Numbered from the stretch's first letter, positions 20,931 to 33,472 are shown. The stretch is 64,000 nt of DNA from Emydura subglobosa (GCA_007922225.1 ML680005.1:948928-1012927), one strand, 5' to 3'. Translations and numbers: made by a program. Notes: generated by a model not told the origin, from the sequence alone.

Positions 20931-23900
20931 AGCTGCCCCAATGCATAGTTGCCCTTGCATGCACCTTGCTCCCAGGGTGAATTCAGTGGTTCCAGCGGAG
21001 GGAGGCAGCGAGGCAGTGAGCCGGCCAGAGCAGCTGGCTGGGGTAGCGATTCGAGCTGCGGTGTTTTCACGCTCGAAGCTGTGTCCTCTTGCCACACAGG
21101 GCTTGCCAGCCCAGCCCGCTCAAAGCCAACCGCCAAGTGGAAAACGTTCACGGCCCCAGCGGGGTCACAGGCTGCGGCCCCGGGGGTCTGGTGTTCCACT
21201 TCTCAACTGTCACTTCTGCTCCCACCGCCGATGGCGAACAGCCAAGGAAACGGTGCGGATGGGTGGCTGGCGGAGTGAAGCCGTTGCCAGGTGGCATGTA
21301 AACCTCCAGGGACTAACGCCACGCTCGTCATTTCCTGTTCTCTGAAGGTGCCAGCGGGGACCCGTTCGCACTCGCGATTACAGAGCTCAGGGAGGTCACT
21401 GTAGCTGGACGTGCTGGGAAATTATTCCTCATCTTTGGAAGGGAAGCCCCCCAATCAGTGTGGACAGCGAGGACCGGAGGAGAGAGCTGAGCCTTCAGAG
21501 GGTCTCAGTGTCCTGCCCCTGGGTATCACAAAACGCTGGCCAAAGGTGTGCTCCAGCCCTGCAGGTCCCACTTGTAACAAAACGCAAAATGAGCTGGGGA
21601 TCCTGGGCCCGGGTAAAGGATGGAGTTTATAATGTCGCCCTGGCTGCAGGTCGCCGCTGCCCTGTGCACGCTGCGTAGCCCCTTGCCGTGTGAGTCGCCC
21701 CGCAGCACTGACAGCTAGTGGCAATGCGGTGGGAAGTGACGTGGGGCAGCTCCCTGCTAAACACCCGGTCGTGGGCATCTGCCGTGCCAGGCTCTTTCAC
21801 AGAGGCCATGTGGATGCAGAGCCAGCACCACTGAGGCTGGGACCAGACAGGCCTGTGGTACCCGCTGATGCCAACAGGGAGCAGACGGCTCTGGGGACGT
21901 GATGCAGCACGCGCCAGCTGAGGCCTTCATGCGGTATAAAGCCACCCTGCTAGGTAACTCACAGCTGCCTTTATTTCCTGCTCTGTGCACGTTGGGAGAG
22001 AACCTGCTGCCAGCCGTGGGCTCCTGGTGCCATCTCTGCTTTCCCTTGCACTCTTTCTCCTGAACTAGGCGCCACGACACAGTCCCAGGTGCTCTGCCAG
22101 CGCAACCACCGGCGGAGTTTGGGGAGGACGTGGGGGGTGTTGCACCCCAAAACTGTATACGTTGATGGGGGCACAATTTTAAGGTTCGGCCGTCCCCTAA
22201 ACAGCTTTAGTGCCGGCCCCTCCCCGCACACCGGGTATCCGGGAACGCCATGCCTGACTGGGCAGCGGACAGCACCCAGGAGTCCTGTGTTGGCAGCTGG
22301 CCACCGGTCCTCCCGCTGGCAGAGTGGCGGCCGGCGATGGCCTCTGCCCAGGGCTAGAGGAGTCCAGTACCCCGGCGGGCAGCAGAGGAGCTGCTGGGCA
22401 GGGTGGCTGGCGGAGACTGGAGGGTTTGCGGGTGTTTGCGCTCAGAGCTGCTGCACCCCGCGATCCGTGGAGTACCCCTTGGAGTATCGGAGCCGGGGCA
22501 GGGGCAAGGGCTGGAGCCGTCTGGAGCCAGGTGCGGTGAGTGAGCGGCTGGGGAGGAGTGAGGGGGACCCTGGGCAGGGCCTGGTGCAGGTAGACGCCAC
22601 CGGCCCAGAGGTGGTGCAGGCTGGACTAGGAGGGGTCGTGACCCTGATGGGGGCGACGCTGGGGAGAAGGGCACTGCCCCTAGCGCCCAGGGGCATGTGG
22701 CCACCACCAGAGCCTGTGTCCAACCCACGGCATCCTGCAGCGCAGCCAGGCCTGGTATGTGTGGGGTGCAGACTGTGAGCGTCCCTCACACCCCAGAGAT
22801 GCTGTGTGGGGCCCCCGGGCCGGGGTGGCGTTGGGTGTTTGCCTTGAACGTTTCTCCTCTTTTCTTGGTTGTTTAATCGCTAGCTCTTTAATAAATGGTC
22901 TTGCTTTGCACTGTGTGCAGGGATCAGTGGGGCAGGGACGCGCCCGGCGCAGAGTTAGCACCCGCAGTGGGGACACCCTAGCCCCTGCCCTAAGGGACAA
23001 CGGCAAGATTAGGGGTCGAGCCCCCCCCAGGAATCCTGGGCCAGCCTTGTTGGGGTTACATGGACCCCGCCCCACAGGAGAGTGGAAAGGGCGCCCTCGA
23101 GGCAGGCAGGCCTGTGGGTAAAGGGCGGGGGAGCGAGGACTCAGAGGCTGTCGCTAGCCAACTCCGGAAAGTTCCCCACAACACGGGCCCATTCGCCCCT
23201 TACACCAGGGCTGGGGAGCTGCTGGAAAGCAGGAATGGGACGGGGCTAGAGGAGGCCCTGTGATCACAGACCGTCACGTGCCAGCCTGAGAGACTCAGCC
23301 TTCCTCCTCCAGCCCCTCCCCTGGCGCCCGCCGACCAGCCCCAGCCTTGTGCGAGGCAGTGTACCGTGCGGGGCCGTGCGGGGCCCCGGAGCCCAGACAG
23401 CCCGTTCGTGGGATCTCCACCCTGTTCCTCTCGTTCAGGAGCAGCAACTTCTGCTTTAGCAGATCTTTTCTCTCCTTGCTGCCCAGCAGTAGCACGGTGC
23501 TGCCACCCTCTGCCTTCCCCTTTTGGGAGGGGGGCGAGGCAGCAATGGGGGGGACCAGCATGGCAGGTGCACGCTGTGTGCTGAGTTAGTAGCAAGGGAG
23601 CGCAGAACCAGGCTGAAGTGCATCAGCAGCGCTGAGATGGGACCCTTCAGTGAATAGCAGGGTGGCTGCGGGCATCAATGGCCATTGATGGGCATCAGCA
23701 GAGCCAGGGGCTGGATGCCCGGGCCTGGACTAGCTGGGCAATTGCAGGTCAGCCCGCAGGACCATCAGCAGACGTGTGGGAAACTGGCGCAGTCCCCGCG
23801 GTCTAGCCCTGTTACCAGCGGTGCTTTCGCGCTCTCACCTCGATGAGCAGCGAAGCTCGTGGAATCTGCCTCACCTTTACAGCAGCTTGTTCAAATCAGC

Positions 23901-24019
23901 TGGGTTTAACAGCCAGCCCCAGCTGGGAGTGAGACAAGTCAGCAGTGCGTGATGTCAGCCCCTCTGTGTGGAGCAGGCGGATCTAAGCAGAGAGCCTTTC
24001 CTCACCCAGCTCCTCTTTG
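20931..24019. other. Intergenic, nothing firmly recognised
   Basis: About 3 kb of mixed GC content. AATAAA at about 22890 follows a pyrimidine-rich stretch and could be a relic of an LTR or 3' UTR, without other support. A perfect 18-bp palindrome sits at 23673-23690. No gene seen. Confidence 0.35.
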
Positions 24020-25450
24020 CTTTCATAGATCCCAAGGCCATCAGGGACCATTGGCATCATCTAGACAAGCCGGAGAACAGCCCCCAAATAATTGCTAAAG
24101 AGATCCTTAGCGCGAACAGCCAGCCTGGCCATGGACAGAGACCCAGCATGCCCCTGGGAAATGGTCCGATGGTTAAGTACTCTCAGGGTTAAGAATTTAC
24201 GCTTCGTTCCCAGTCTGAATTTGTCTAGCTTCACCTTCCAGCCATTGGAGCGTGTCAGACGTGGTTCTGCTACACTGGCGAGCCCGTTATGAAATCTTTG
24301 TTTCCCACGTAGGTACTTCTAGACCCCTTCACCGTCGCTTTGTTAAGATACGTAGAGTGAGCTCCGTGAGCCAGTCGCTAGAAGGCAGGTTTTTTCTAAT
24401 CCTTTCCTCATTCTTGGGGCTCTTCCCTGAGTCCTGTCCAGCTTACCAACATCCAGAACTGGACCCAGGATTCCACCCGCGGCCGCCCCAGTGCCAAATA
24501 CAGCCGTAAAACGCCCTCTCTACTCCTACTCGAAATACCCTGTTTATGCATCCCAGCATAGCATAGCTTTTTGGGCCACAACGTCACCCTGGGAGCCCAT
24601 GTACAGCCAGTTATCCATCAGGACCCACCAAATCCTTCTCAGTCACAGGGTCCCCCACCCTGTAAGTACGGCCAGCATTCTTTGTTCCTAGATGGGTACA
24701 TTTACATGTAGCAATATTCAAATGCGTATTGTTTGCTTGTGACCAGTCTCCGAGCGAACCAGATGGCTCTGAATCAGTGACCTGTCCCCTTCATTATTTA
24801 CCACTGACCCCATTTTTGCATCATCTGCAAACTTTATCAGCGATGGTTTTATATTTTCTGCCAGGTTGTTGATAAAGATGTTGAATAGCCTAGGGCCAGA
24901 AATCGACCCTGGAGGGGGCCCCCACTGGAAACAGACCTACTCAGTGACGATTCCTCGTTTACAGTTATAGTTCAAGACCTATCAGTTAGCCAGTTTTTAC
25001 TCCATTTATTTTGTGACATGTTAACTTTATATCAGTCTAGTTTTTAATCAAAATGTGGTGTGGTTCTGAGTCAAACACCTTACAGAAGTCTAAATAGATT
25101 GTCGGCGCTATTACCTTTTATCAGCCGAACTGGTCATATCATCAGAAAATCGGTCACATTAGTTTGACAAGATCTACTTTACATAAACCCATGTTGATTG
25201 TTATTAATTACACTACCTTATTTTAGCTCATTAGTAATTGAGTCCTGTATCAGCTGCTCTGTTATCTCACCAGCGATTGATATCAGGTTGACAGGCCTAT
25301 AATTACTTGGGTCATCCCATTTACCCTTTTTAAAAATTGACACATTTGTTTTCCTCCAATTTTCTGGAATTTCCCCAGTGCACTGAGAAAATCAACATTA
25401 ATGGTGTAGAGAGCTTCTCAGCCAGCTCTTTTAAAACTCTTGGATGCAAG
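24020..25450 (-). mobile_element. Old antisense CR1 LINE with reverse transcriptase region
   Basis: On the minus strand, from about 25450 downward, the DNA follows CR1 ORF2: a KKGKWDDP-type segment, then NYRPVNL, NQHGF, an LDFCKVFD-like stretch and FADDAK near 24835, the F-x-DD box of the palm. It is followed by the 3' region down to about 24020. Many stops and small indels break the frame. It is much older than the 16.5 kb copy and much more A/T-rich than its neighbours. The 5' end is truncated inside ORF2. Confidence 0.85.
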
Positions 25451-25906
25451 TTCTGATTTAAGTTCTGATGCAAGACCTGCTGATTTAAAAATGTCTGCAT
25501 TTACTGGCTGCTGTTTAGTATCCTCTTGAAATACTTTTGAGTCTTTTTTCTTTCACTCGCATTTATATTCTGTCCCTGACACCCTGTCTTCCGCACGTCC
25601 CTCTCTCTTTGTGCCTCTACATGTTGTTCCCTTTCCTGTTTCTCTCATTCACTGTCAGGCCTGGAAAACTCCTCCTCCCCAGAGATGGGCCCACTATTCA
25701 CCATCAACGTGGCATATTGGCCAAAGGGCTGACCTGCATCCAGTCTGATTGTAACTTTGAGCGGAGCGCTACGTGTGTGGACATAACACTGTGAATGGAC
25801 TAGCTACAGGATCCCAGCCATAAAACCCTCCTTCAGTATCAGGACACTGGGTATTTGAGAGGATGTGGAGCAGCCGGAGCTGAGCCAGGGCTGTGTGTTG
25901 TTGCAG
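25451..25906. other. Spacer, nothing recognised
   Basis: Pyrimidine-rich sequence before the dead KRAB exon. A short reading frame at 25537-25794 has no recognisable domain. Confidence 0.3.
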
Positions 25907-26033
25907 GTGCTGGCTGCATTTGAGGATGCTGCCGTTTCTCTCTCCCTGGAGGCGTGGGTGGAGTTAACAAATTGACAGGGGGAGCTCTGTCGGGGTGGGA
26001 GGAAGAAGAATCATGAGCTGATATCTCCAGTGG
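25907..26033 (+). pseudogene. Dead KRAB-A exon
   Basis: The stretch between ttgttgcag and the decayed donor gggtcgg is exactly 127 nt, the KRAB-A exon length. It aligns without gaps to the boxes of genes 1 and 2 (FEDAAVSLSLEAWVELTN), but the codon for the conserved Trp after the first helix is TGA. Asp-Val has become Asp-Ala and [11 protein letters not shown] has become CRGGRKKNHEL. The donor has changed from gtgag to gtcgg. Confidence 0.85.
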
Positions 26034-26104
26034 GTCGGACCGAACGGTTACAGTGTCTGAAGTGGCTGGAAGGGCGAAGGACAAACCCAACGGGACGATC
26101 AGGC

Positions 26105-26475
26105 TCATGTATTTACAGTCAAAGTGAACCTTGGTGATCTCCTGTCTGACACAGGCCAGAGAACCCCTCCAGTGCCGCCGGCATCCAACCCATCGCTTCT
26201 GGCTCAGCTCGAGCAGATCTTTTAGCGACCCTCAGTCTTGATTTAAAGCTGGCCAGTGATGGGGATCCACTGCGAGTTAGAGTCAGGGAGCCATAGAACC
26301 ACAGGGGTAGACGGGACCACAAGGGTCAGCTATGTCAGAGGTTCTCAGTCGTTGGATAGCAGGGACCGGCTTGCTGCTGTCCTGACCTGTGTCTGGGAGA
26401 TCTCCAGGCCCACAGACCGGTCGTTGAGAACCACTGCTCTAATCTATCCCCTGCCAAGAGGCAGGGGTTGCGGTG
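26105..26475 (-). repeat. Antisense CR1 fragments interrupted by a miniature element
   Basis: 'tgacacaggccagagaaccc', 'gcagatcttttagcgaccct' and 'gatttaaagctggccagtga', then 'ccatagaaccacaggggtag', are reversed CR1 tails, apparently two adjoining copies. The second resumes after 26436 as 'atcccctgccaagaggcagg', so the element at 26336-26436 interrupts it. Confidence 0.7.
26336..26436. mobile_element. Short hAT-like miniature element
   Basis: 101 bp starting cagaggttctcagtcgttgg and ending in the complement of cagtggttctcaacgaccgg: 20-bp imperfect inverted ends of the CAGNGGTTCTCA type known from hAT/Charlie transposons. No coding capacity. A target duplication is not evident. Confidence 0.7.
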
Positions 26476-26780
26476 TCCAAAACAAAAGTCAGCCCTAGTC
26501 ACGCACCACTGCTTTGAAAACCAAACTGGAACGTGGGAGCAGACGCTTTGTGGGCTCCCCAGCTCATGCACCAACTTCAGGACTCTCTGTGCTCCCCGCA
26601 GACACTGCCAGACTGGAGCCGAGTGGGACACTAAAGGGGCGAGACATGGAGAATTTCAGCCGGGACAGGAGCCATCATGAGTCAGACTCAGCAGGAAGCG
26701 CAGTGGGACCAGGGGAGCCTCGTGGGGAACGGGTCCGATGAACCAAAAGCAAGGGGACCCCAGTGATCCTGCCCAGCATC

Positions 26781-29309
26781 TGAGAGCTGGGGAGTGGGGG
26801 GGCTGCATAGGAGTCGGGGGTATACGCTGGCGGCTCTCTCAGCAGTGCAGACGGAGCCAGGACCAGGGTGACACCCATTTCAGGCCCTGGCCTCAGGGCC
26901 CAGCTTGTTGTTGTAAGCAGGGTCTGAACGGACCCTCCCCTGCCGAGCTGGTGCTGCAGGAGCACAGCCCCCCTGCCTCGGTGCTCAGCAGGATGGGATG
27001 CTTTGCGCAGCTGGTCCCTTTGGCTGGGGTCGGGCTACAGGTCACGCTAGTGTTAAACACCGGGGGAATGACAGGCGGTTCCCTTGTTGGCTGGGCAAAG
27101 GGGAGCAGAACTGTGCTCATCCTGGCTGGATCGAAGGGTCCCTGTCCTCCGAACAGAGCTGGCTGAGCGAGGGGCTGGGATGCCAGCGCCCTGGGAAGGC
27201 TGACAGGGCTGGGACAGCTATTCCTGCCTGGAAGTGGGGGCTCAGTCTAACCAGGCCTGGTTAAATCTCCCCCTTCCCGCTGTTCAAAGGCAGAGCTAAT
27301 TCAGAGTCCACGAGGGGTCTGTTGTGTTAAGTGCTGGCTGGAGCAGAACTCACCCAGCGTGGCACAGCAAGCCCAGCCGCAGCCCGCAGGGTCACCCGCC
27401 AGCAGCTGAAATCCCTGAGGGCTGGGTGGACACTCAAGAGACCAGCAGCCCGCAGAGGGCATAGTGGAGAGGCAAGGTGGCAGTGGAGGGTGATGGGGTG
27501 CGGCAGATCGGCTGGCAGGGCAGCCTGCGGGGCAATCAGAGGGCAGCTGGCAGGGGCGGGGTGGCCGGAACTCAGCGGCGGGACAGCGGCGCGAGCAAGG
27601 TGCCGACTTTCCCTCTCCACCAGCCAGGGTGGGAGGTGAACCCTGCAGCTGCATCTCTCGGCTCTGGTTCTGCGCTGGCTAAGGACAGCCCCTGTGAGTG
27701 GGGGGCCGTGTGGGGACGGGCACGTCAAAGGAACTTCTTGTTGCTGGAATTAAGAACCTGACACAAAAGGAAACTGCCCCACGTACCCTGGGATGGGTGT
27801 TTTGCTCATGCTTTTATCCATGTGAATCAGAGCTCAAGGCATAACCCGGTTAAGGCACCCCACCCTTTCCCAGGTCTTAGGACTCCGGGGGTGGCAGGCA
27901 CTTACCTGCACCCAATTCACACTCTAGGGCTCAGGGTCACCCGTTCCCAGGCCGTAGGGCTCCGGGTGTACCCTGGTTAATGGACGCACCCAGCCTTTCC
28001 AATCCGTAGAGCTGCGGGTGTGATTCTCTGCGGGTTTGCAGGATCTTTCACCAGTCAAGGAGCCTTGCACGGGGATATCCTTATTCTCTGTTTGTTAACA
28101 ATCCCCAACACAGACACACACGCTGCACATCCAGTGCTCACCACTCCTAAGAAGGCAGACAAACGCTCCTGGTGGCCAGTCAGGGTTAGATCATCTGGGG
28201 ACTCCAGCTTTTATAAATACAGGTGGCAGGGTGCTGAGGTCTGGCAGCTCTGTGTCTTGGGCTGTGTGCTGGAGTTAGCTTCCAAAGAACTTCCTTTGGG
28301 ACCTGAGTTTATAGAGTTAAACTTGAGTCCTGCTTAGCTGTACTGTGACCAATCATATTACAAAGTAATTCTCTGACCAATCATACCTGACCACCTTAAT
28401 TGATGTAAATATTGCACAGCTAGTTCTGAACCAACCAAGAACCAGACAGAAACATTCAGATAAACAACAGAGATGTGGGCACCATAAAGGCAAACAATCA
28501 GAAGTGTAGATTTGACAAGCACAAGGGTTGATCAGTGACTCCTGGCCAGACAGAGCGCTGGCAAACCAAGTTTTCTTAGAGCACCTGCAGCTCTGTCTCT
28601 TTGTCTGGTGCTGGCAGGTACCATTAGGACAGTAGCACCTTTCAACACCCCATATCACTTTGTTTCAAAGTCGTTTCAGGACTGTGAAGATGTGGCCACC
28701 TGCTACGCAGCTCATGGCTGCTGCCTCGCCTGATATGGCTGCTACTGCCTAGCCAAAAACAAGGCTCAAACCTCACCGCTTTGCTTTCACCCAGCCCTGT
28801 ACACATGCTGTCTGCTGAGGCAGTACTGAGGCCGCCCCAGCTGGAGGGGTTTTCCACACAGCTGCAGATATTAGCTCTTTCCTGGCAGACCCCAGCTCCC
28901 CTGGGAGGAGCCGCTGCTGTCCCAGGAGCTGTCTGCTGCTCACACCCCGCAGGACATGCAGCTCCTGATGCTGCTGGGCTGGGCCCAGGCCACTTCCCCG
29001 TCTCTCCCCTGGGTGGCATTGCACAGCCTGGCTCACGGGAGTGCTGGGTGCTCAGCCCACCTGCCTCCCGGCCACAGACTCCGGCTTCCAGGCCTATTCC
29101 CTACTGGGGGCTCTGGGTTTCTGGCCTGCTCTCTGGCTCCTTGGCCTCTGCTGGGGACTCTGGCGTGAGGCCTGCTCTGGCTCCCTGGTCAGCCTCCTTG
29201 GGGGTCCCACTCTGGCCAGCTGCTGGGGTGAGGCAGGGCTGGGGACCGAGTCTCTCCCCTTCCCCTGCCAGCCGGTCTGTGTCCCTGACCACTCAACGCC
29301 TCCTCTCCT
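26781..29309. other. Intergenic, imperfect short repeats
   Basis: No gene seen. At about 27855-28030 there are roughly three imperfect repeats of a 50-70 bp unit built on 'caccc...ttcccaggccgtagggctccgggtg'. From 28040 to 28680 the sequence is more A/T-rich with LTR-like words (ttataaatacagg, gaccaatcat) but no assignable element. Confidence 0.35.
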
Positions 29310-29900
29310 AGGAACATAGGACTGGAAGGGAGACCCGGCCATCGGTGGCCACCGCAGCATCTCCTCCTGTCCAGGATCCTTACTGCCAGCTGGGTTTCTT
29401 GCCCCCGCTACTCCCAGTGGGCGGCTGTTCCAGAGTCTCACGCCTCTAACCGTTAGAAACCGCCTTGTCATTTCCAGCCTGAATTCAGCCCGTCTGATCT
29501 TGGGCCGACATCGTCTTTTAGCGCCAATAGCTTTTCTCCCCCGGTGTTTGTCCCCCGGACAGGGCAATCAACCCCTCTCCCAGCCTGCATTTTGCTAGGC
29601 TAAACAAGCCAAGCCCGTCCGGTCTCCTTCCATAAGACAGGGTCTCCAATCCACCCATCTTCCCCGCTGCCTGTTCCATTCTCTGCGCCTCTTCCGGTTT
29701 GGATTCCCCTTTCTCGAACATGGAGGACCAGAACTGCACCCAGGATTCCAGGTGAGGTCTCCCCAGCACCCGTACAGCAGCATTCATACTTCCCCACCCC
29801 TCCTGGAAATGCCTCACCTGACACAACCGAGGATTGCCTAACTCCAGTCCTCAAGGTCATCCAGTGCGGAATATTCTGACCCTCCCAGCTTTGTGCCAAC
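29310..29900 (-). repeat. CR1 3' region, antisense
   Basis: 'aggaacataggactggaagg' begins the reversed tail, followed by 'cctgaattcagcccgtctga' and 'ggctaaacaagccaagcccg' and 'tgcacccaggattccaggtg', as in the other long antisense CR1 copies. Diverged. Confidence 0.7.
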
Positions 29901-30476
29901 AGCACATTTCATTAGCAGGCTGCTGCTGCTGCTGCTTGGCCTGCCAAAGTCATTCATGAAAACAGGGACTACGAGCTCCCCCAATCAGAGATACAGAGAA
30001 GGTGACGCTAAGAGCAGGGGAAGGAGAGGGCTAGGGATGGAGACGGAGAAGGACCTCAGGTGTCATTGCAGCAGCTACTTAAATAACCACATATCCGTTT
30101 CCTCCTTGCACGTTGCCTTTAAAACCGGATTAAGCTAAAACGGGTCGAAGAGCTCAGTGTGGACGGTGCATGGAGCAGGCCAACATCCCGAGGGTCCTCT
30201 CAGAGATCGGCAGAGCACTTGTCTGCACCTGAGCCCCGAGCCAGCCATCGCTCCACGCGCTATCCATGCTGAGCCCTGACACGCAGGGGCTGAGAGGCAG
30301 ATATCAGGTGAGTGTTTGGCTAGGTCAGAAGAAGGGTTGGAGTTTAGCAAAAGACACTGAAGAAAAATAAGGTGAGATTGAGGAGGGGCAGAGAAGGGAA
30401 GGGGGGACTTGGGGAGCGGGGTCCCACTGGGCATTCATCCAGTGATCGCCAATACCGCCTCTTGGACAGGGCCCTC
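29901..30476. other. Intergenic, nothing recognised
   Basis: A short (GCT)n run occurs at about 29920-29935; otherwise unassigned. Confidence 0.3.
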
Positions 30477-31587
30477 TGTCACGCTGGCTGGATTGGGGGG
30501 GGCGCATTTGTTATATTGTTTGACATCAGTGTGTCAAAATCATAGTAATTCATGTGGGATATGCTATGTCAGGTACTGTTAGACAGGCTGTGATGTGCTA
30601 GGTCAGATGAGGATGTTTATGTTCACGTGTGAGGTGTGAAATGGAAGTTGTGGATATGGTTGAGATATCTGTATTTCAAACTGTGCTGGCTGGTAACGCC
30701 CCAGACAGGATGGCTGCAGAACAATAGCCTGCTTGATGGCCCATTAAGATATTCCCAGGTGCAAGGGGGCTGTGAGGGGAAGGGATGGAGGGGGAGAAGG
30801 AGGGAAAGCAGCCAGGGATATACTTGATGAGTCACCAGGACTCGCCCATGTGACTCTGAACGCCATTTTGGTTCCTGTGAAATTCCACAAACAGCCTGGC
30901 CAGTGCCAGGAGGTATATAAGGCAGAGGCCTGGGGAATCCATTTTGTCTTCCAGTCGGGATTCAGCTTCAGCTACTAACTTACCTCTGGATCAGTTCATC
31001 TGCAACTGATCTGAAGCTGTGAAACAAAGGACTGAGACCCATCCATGTACTGGATGTGAACCAGAGGGACTATACAAGCCTGCAAACTCCACAATTCTTC
31101 TAGAAACCTGATCTATATGAACTTTCAAATCATTTGTATGTATCTGATTTGCTTTAATCCTTTCACATTTCTCTTACAGTTTGTTTCTTTCTTTTATAAT
31201 AAACCTTAGTTTTAGTTACTAAAGGATTGGCTGGCAGCGTGGTATTTTAGGTAAGATCCAAACTTACATTGCTCTGGTGCTGTGGCTGACCCTTTGGGGT
31301 CAGGAGAAACCTTTTTAGTAAAGAGCAGAGAGTTTAAATAACTGGTCTCTTTACTGGACCTAGTGGCTGATTAGGAGCCGGAGACTGAGATGCAGTAAAG
31401 GGGGCTGTGTGTATTAGTGGACTGGCTTCTTGATAACCAGTGTGAGGATTCAGAAGCGCTGTTTGTGGCTGGTTGGAAAATCTGGCTTCAGTGCCACCCA
31501 CCAGCGCTGGGAGAATCTGCTCTCCTTTTGCAGCCTGCCCTGACCTTGGCATTCTCAGGTGGCTGCCCTAGGCAGGGAAGGGTCACA
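30477..31587 (+). mobile_element. Solo LTR, copy 1
   Basis: 1111 bp aligning along its whole length to 32413-33472; alignment stops at the same points, tgtcacgc at the start and gggtcaca at the end. It has a TATA-like tatataa at 30914-30920 and AATAAA at 31198-31203, the U3-R-U5 layout of an LTR. Flanking 5-mers ccctc/ccccc agree at four of five positions. No primer-binding site or retroviral coding sequence follows, so it is probably a solo LTR. Confidence 0.75.
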
Positions 31588-32412
31588 CCCCCCTTTTCCT
31601 ATTCCTGCAGATACTTACAGCACCCTCAGCACTGCAGCACTGGGTCTCGCTGTCAGCCAGCTCGCATCCCCCTGGGCAACACATCTAATACCTAGTACCT
31701 GTCCTGAGACTGCTGCATGCTGGACTCCTCCCTTAACCCCTGGGTCTGTCCATGTCTATCAGAGCCATCAATTAGCATTGCCTCTGCCCTGCATCCCCTT
31801 CTTATATTCCTCCAGCCAGCCTCCGACCCCTCTCCTCTCCCCTGTGACTGCCCCATTGCCCTCTCATCCTCCCACGACCCATCTCTCCAGCCCCCCATTT
31901 TCTACCTTCTCTGGATCATGACAGCATCCCCTGTTCACTGGTCTGCGCCCCAAGACTTACTCTAGTCTTATTTATCCTAGGCATTACAGTCGCCGCTGTC
32001 ACACTTCAGGGCAGCTGCACCTGCATTTCCCCTCAGTGGCTCAGCACGGGCTCCCAGTCACAGGCTGCCGGCCCCACGTCTGTTGCTTTTCTTGGGTGGA
32101 GACCCGCGTCTCTCTCCCTCCTGCCTGCGGTATTTCCGGTTCCCTGCTCTCACTGGCTTATTCCCAGCAAAAGACAGTCTGCCTGAGCAGGCCTGCTTGT
32201 ATAAGTGCCAGGGCTAAGCCACCACACAGCCCCCTGCAGGCAAACATTTATTCTTAGGGTAAAGGCATTACAGAGAAGACCAATAAAAGAGCCACCACAC
32301 GTTCTGTTAAGCTTACCGGTGATCACCCGCATGAAAAGTTTAGTCCAGCCTTGCTGCCATTCGGGGGTCTTTGCTCTGCAGTTTCCAGGAGCAGGTGATC
32401 AGGAGACAGTGG
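31588..32412. other. Spacer between the two LTRs
   Basis: 825 bp without retroviral coding signal. The part from about 32000 on, read on the minus strand, has AATAAA (about 32250) with a following GT-rich stretch and could be a further unrelated LTR relic; I cannot confirm it. Confidence 0.3.
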
Positions 32413-33472
32413 TGTCACGCGGGCTGGCTTGAGTGCGGGGGCATTTAGTAATTGTGTGACATCAGTACAACAGAATCATAATGATTCATGTCAGATCTGT
32501 CATGTCAGACACTGTTAGGAGGGGTATATCGTGCTGAGTACGATACTGATACTTGTGTTCATGTGTTATATGTAAAATGAAAGTTATGGATGTATTGATA
32601 TTTCTGTATGTCAATTTGGGCTGGCTGGGACACTCCCCAGACAGAGAGGCGGCAAGGCAATAACCTGCTAAATGGCCCGTTGAGACACTCACAGAGGCAA
32701 GGGGCCCAGGAAGAAACCCCAGGCAGACCTGAAGTTACCAGGATCGGCCCATGTGACTCTGGACTCCATTTTAGTTCTTGTGACTTTCCCCAGGCCGCAA
32801 GGCCCGGGACAGAAGGTTTATAAGATCAAACCACAGAATCCATTTTGTCTATGTTCCTGTCCAGCTACAGATGCACACCTACCTCTGGATCAATTCATTT
32901 TGCAACTGAACCGAAGGACTTAGACCCATCCAGGTACTGGATGTGAACCAGAGGGAACTATAAATGCCTGCAACTCCACATTTCTTCCAGAAACCTGATG
33001 TATGTGGACTTTGAATCATTTGTATGTATCTGATTTACTTTAACCCTTTAACATTTCTCTCATGGTTTATTTCTTTCCTTTTACAATAAACCTTTAGTTT
33101 AGTTACTAAAGGATTGGCTGGCAGCGTGGTATTTTAGGTAAGATCCAAACTTACATTGCTCTGGTGCTGTGGCTGACCCCTTGGGGTGAGAGGGAACCTT
33201 TTTAGTAAGAGCAGAGAGTTTAAATAACTGGTCTCTTTGCTGGACCCAGTGCTGTTTTGGGAGCCAGGAACTGGAATGCAGTAAAGGGGGCTGTGGGCAT
33301 TTGTGGACTGGCTTCATGATATCCAGTGTGGGGTAATCAGAAGCAGTTCGTGGCTGGTTGGGAAGCCGGGCTTCAGTGTCACCCACCAGCGTGGGGAGAA
33401 TCTGCTCTCCTTTTGCACCCTGCCCTGACCTTGGCATTCTCAGGTGGCTGCCCTGGGCACGGATGGGTCACA
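32413..33472 (+). mobile_element. Solo LTR, copy 2
   Basis: 1060 bp, same family and orientation as copy 1, with tttataag at 32817-32824 and AATAAA at 33085-33090. The downstream half ('taaaggattggctggcagcg' onward) is nearly identical to copy 1. Flanking 5-mers agtgg/aatgg agree at four of five positions. Confidence 0.75.

Larger units (their letters stand above)
25907..26780 (+). pseudogene. Remnant of a fourth KRAB zinc finger gene
   Basis: The dead KRAB exon is followed, about 0.55 kb later, by sequence (about 26600-26745) homologous to the start of the gene 1 last exon. Shared blocks include 'gggacaggagcca', 'agtcagactcagc'/'agtcggagtcagc' and 'gggaccaggggagcctcgtg'. No finger-coding sequence follows. 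Either the array was deleted or the gene was never complete here. The region between is filled with CR1 and a miniature element. Confidence 0.7.

Noticed and set aside
22790..22925. Possible LTR end or 3' UTR with AATAAA at about 22890
   Set aside because: No second copy, TATA box, inverted end or coding sequence nearby.
31588..32412. Internal region of a provirus between the two LTRs
   Set aside because: No primer-binding site after the first LTR, no polypurine tract before the second, and no gag, pol or env similarity.
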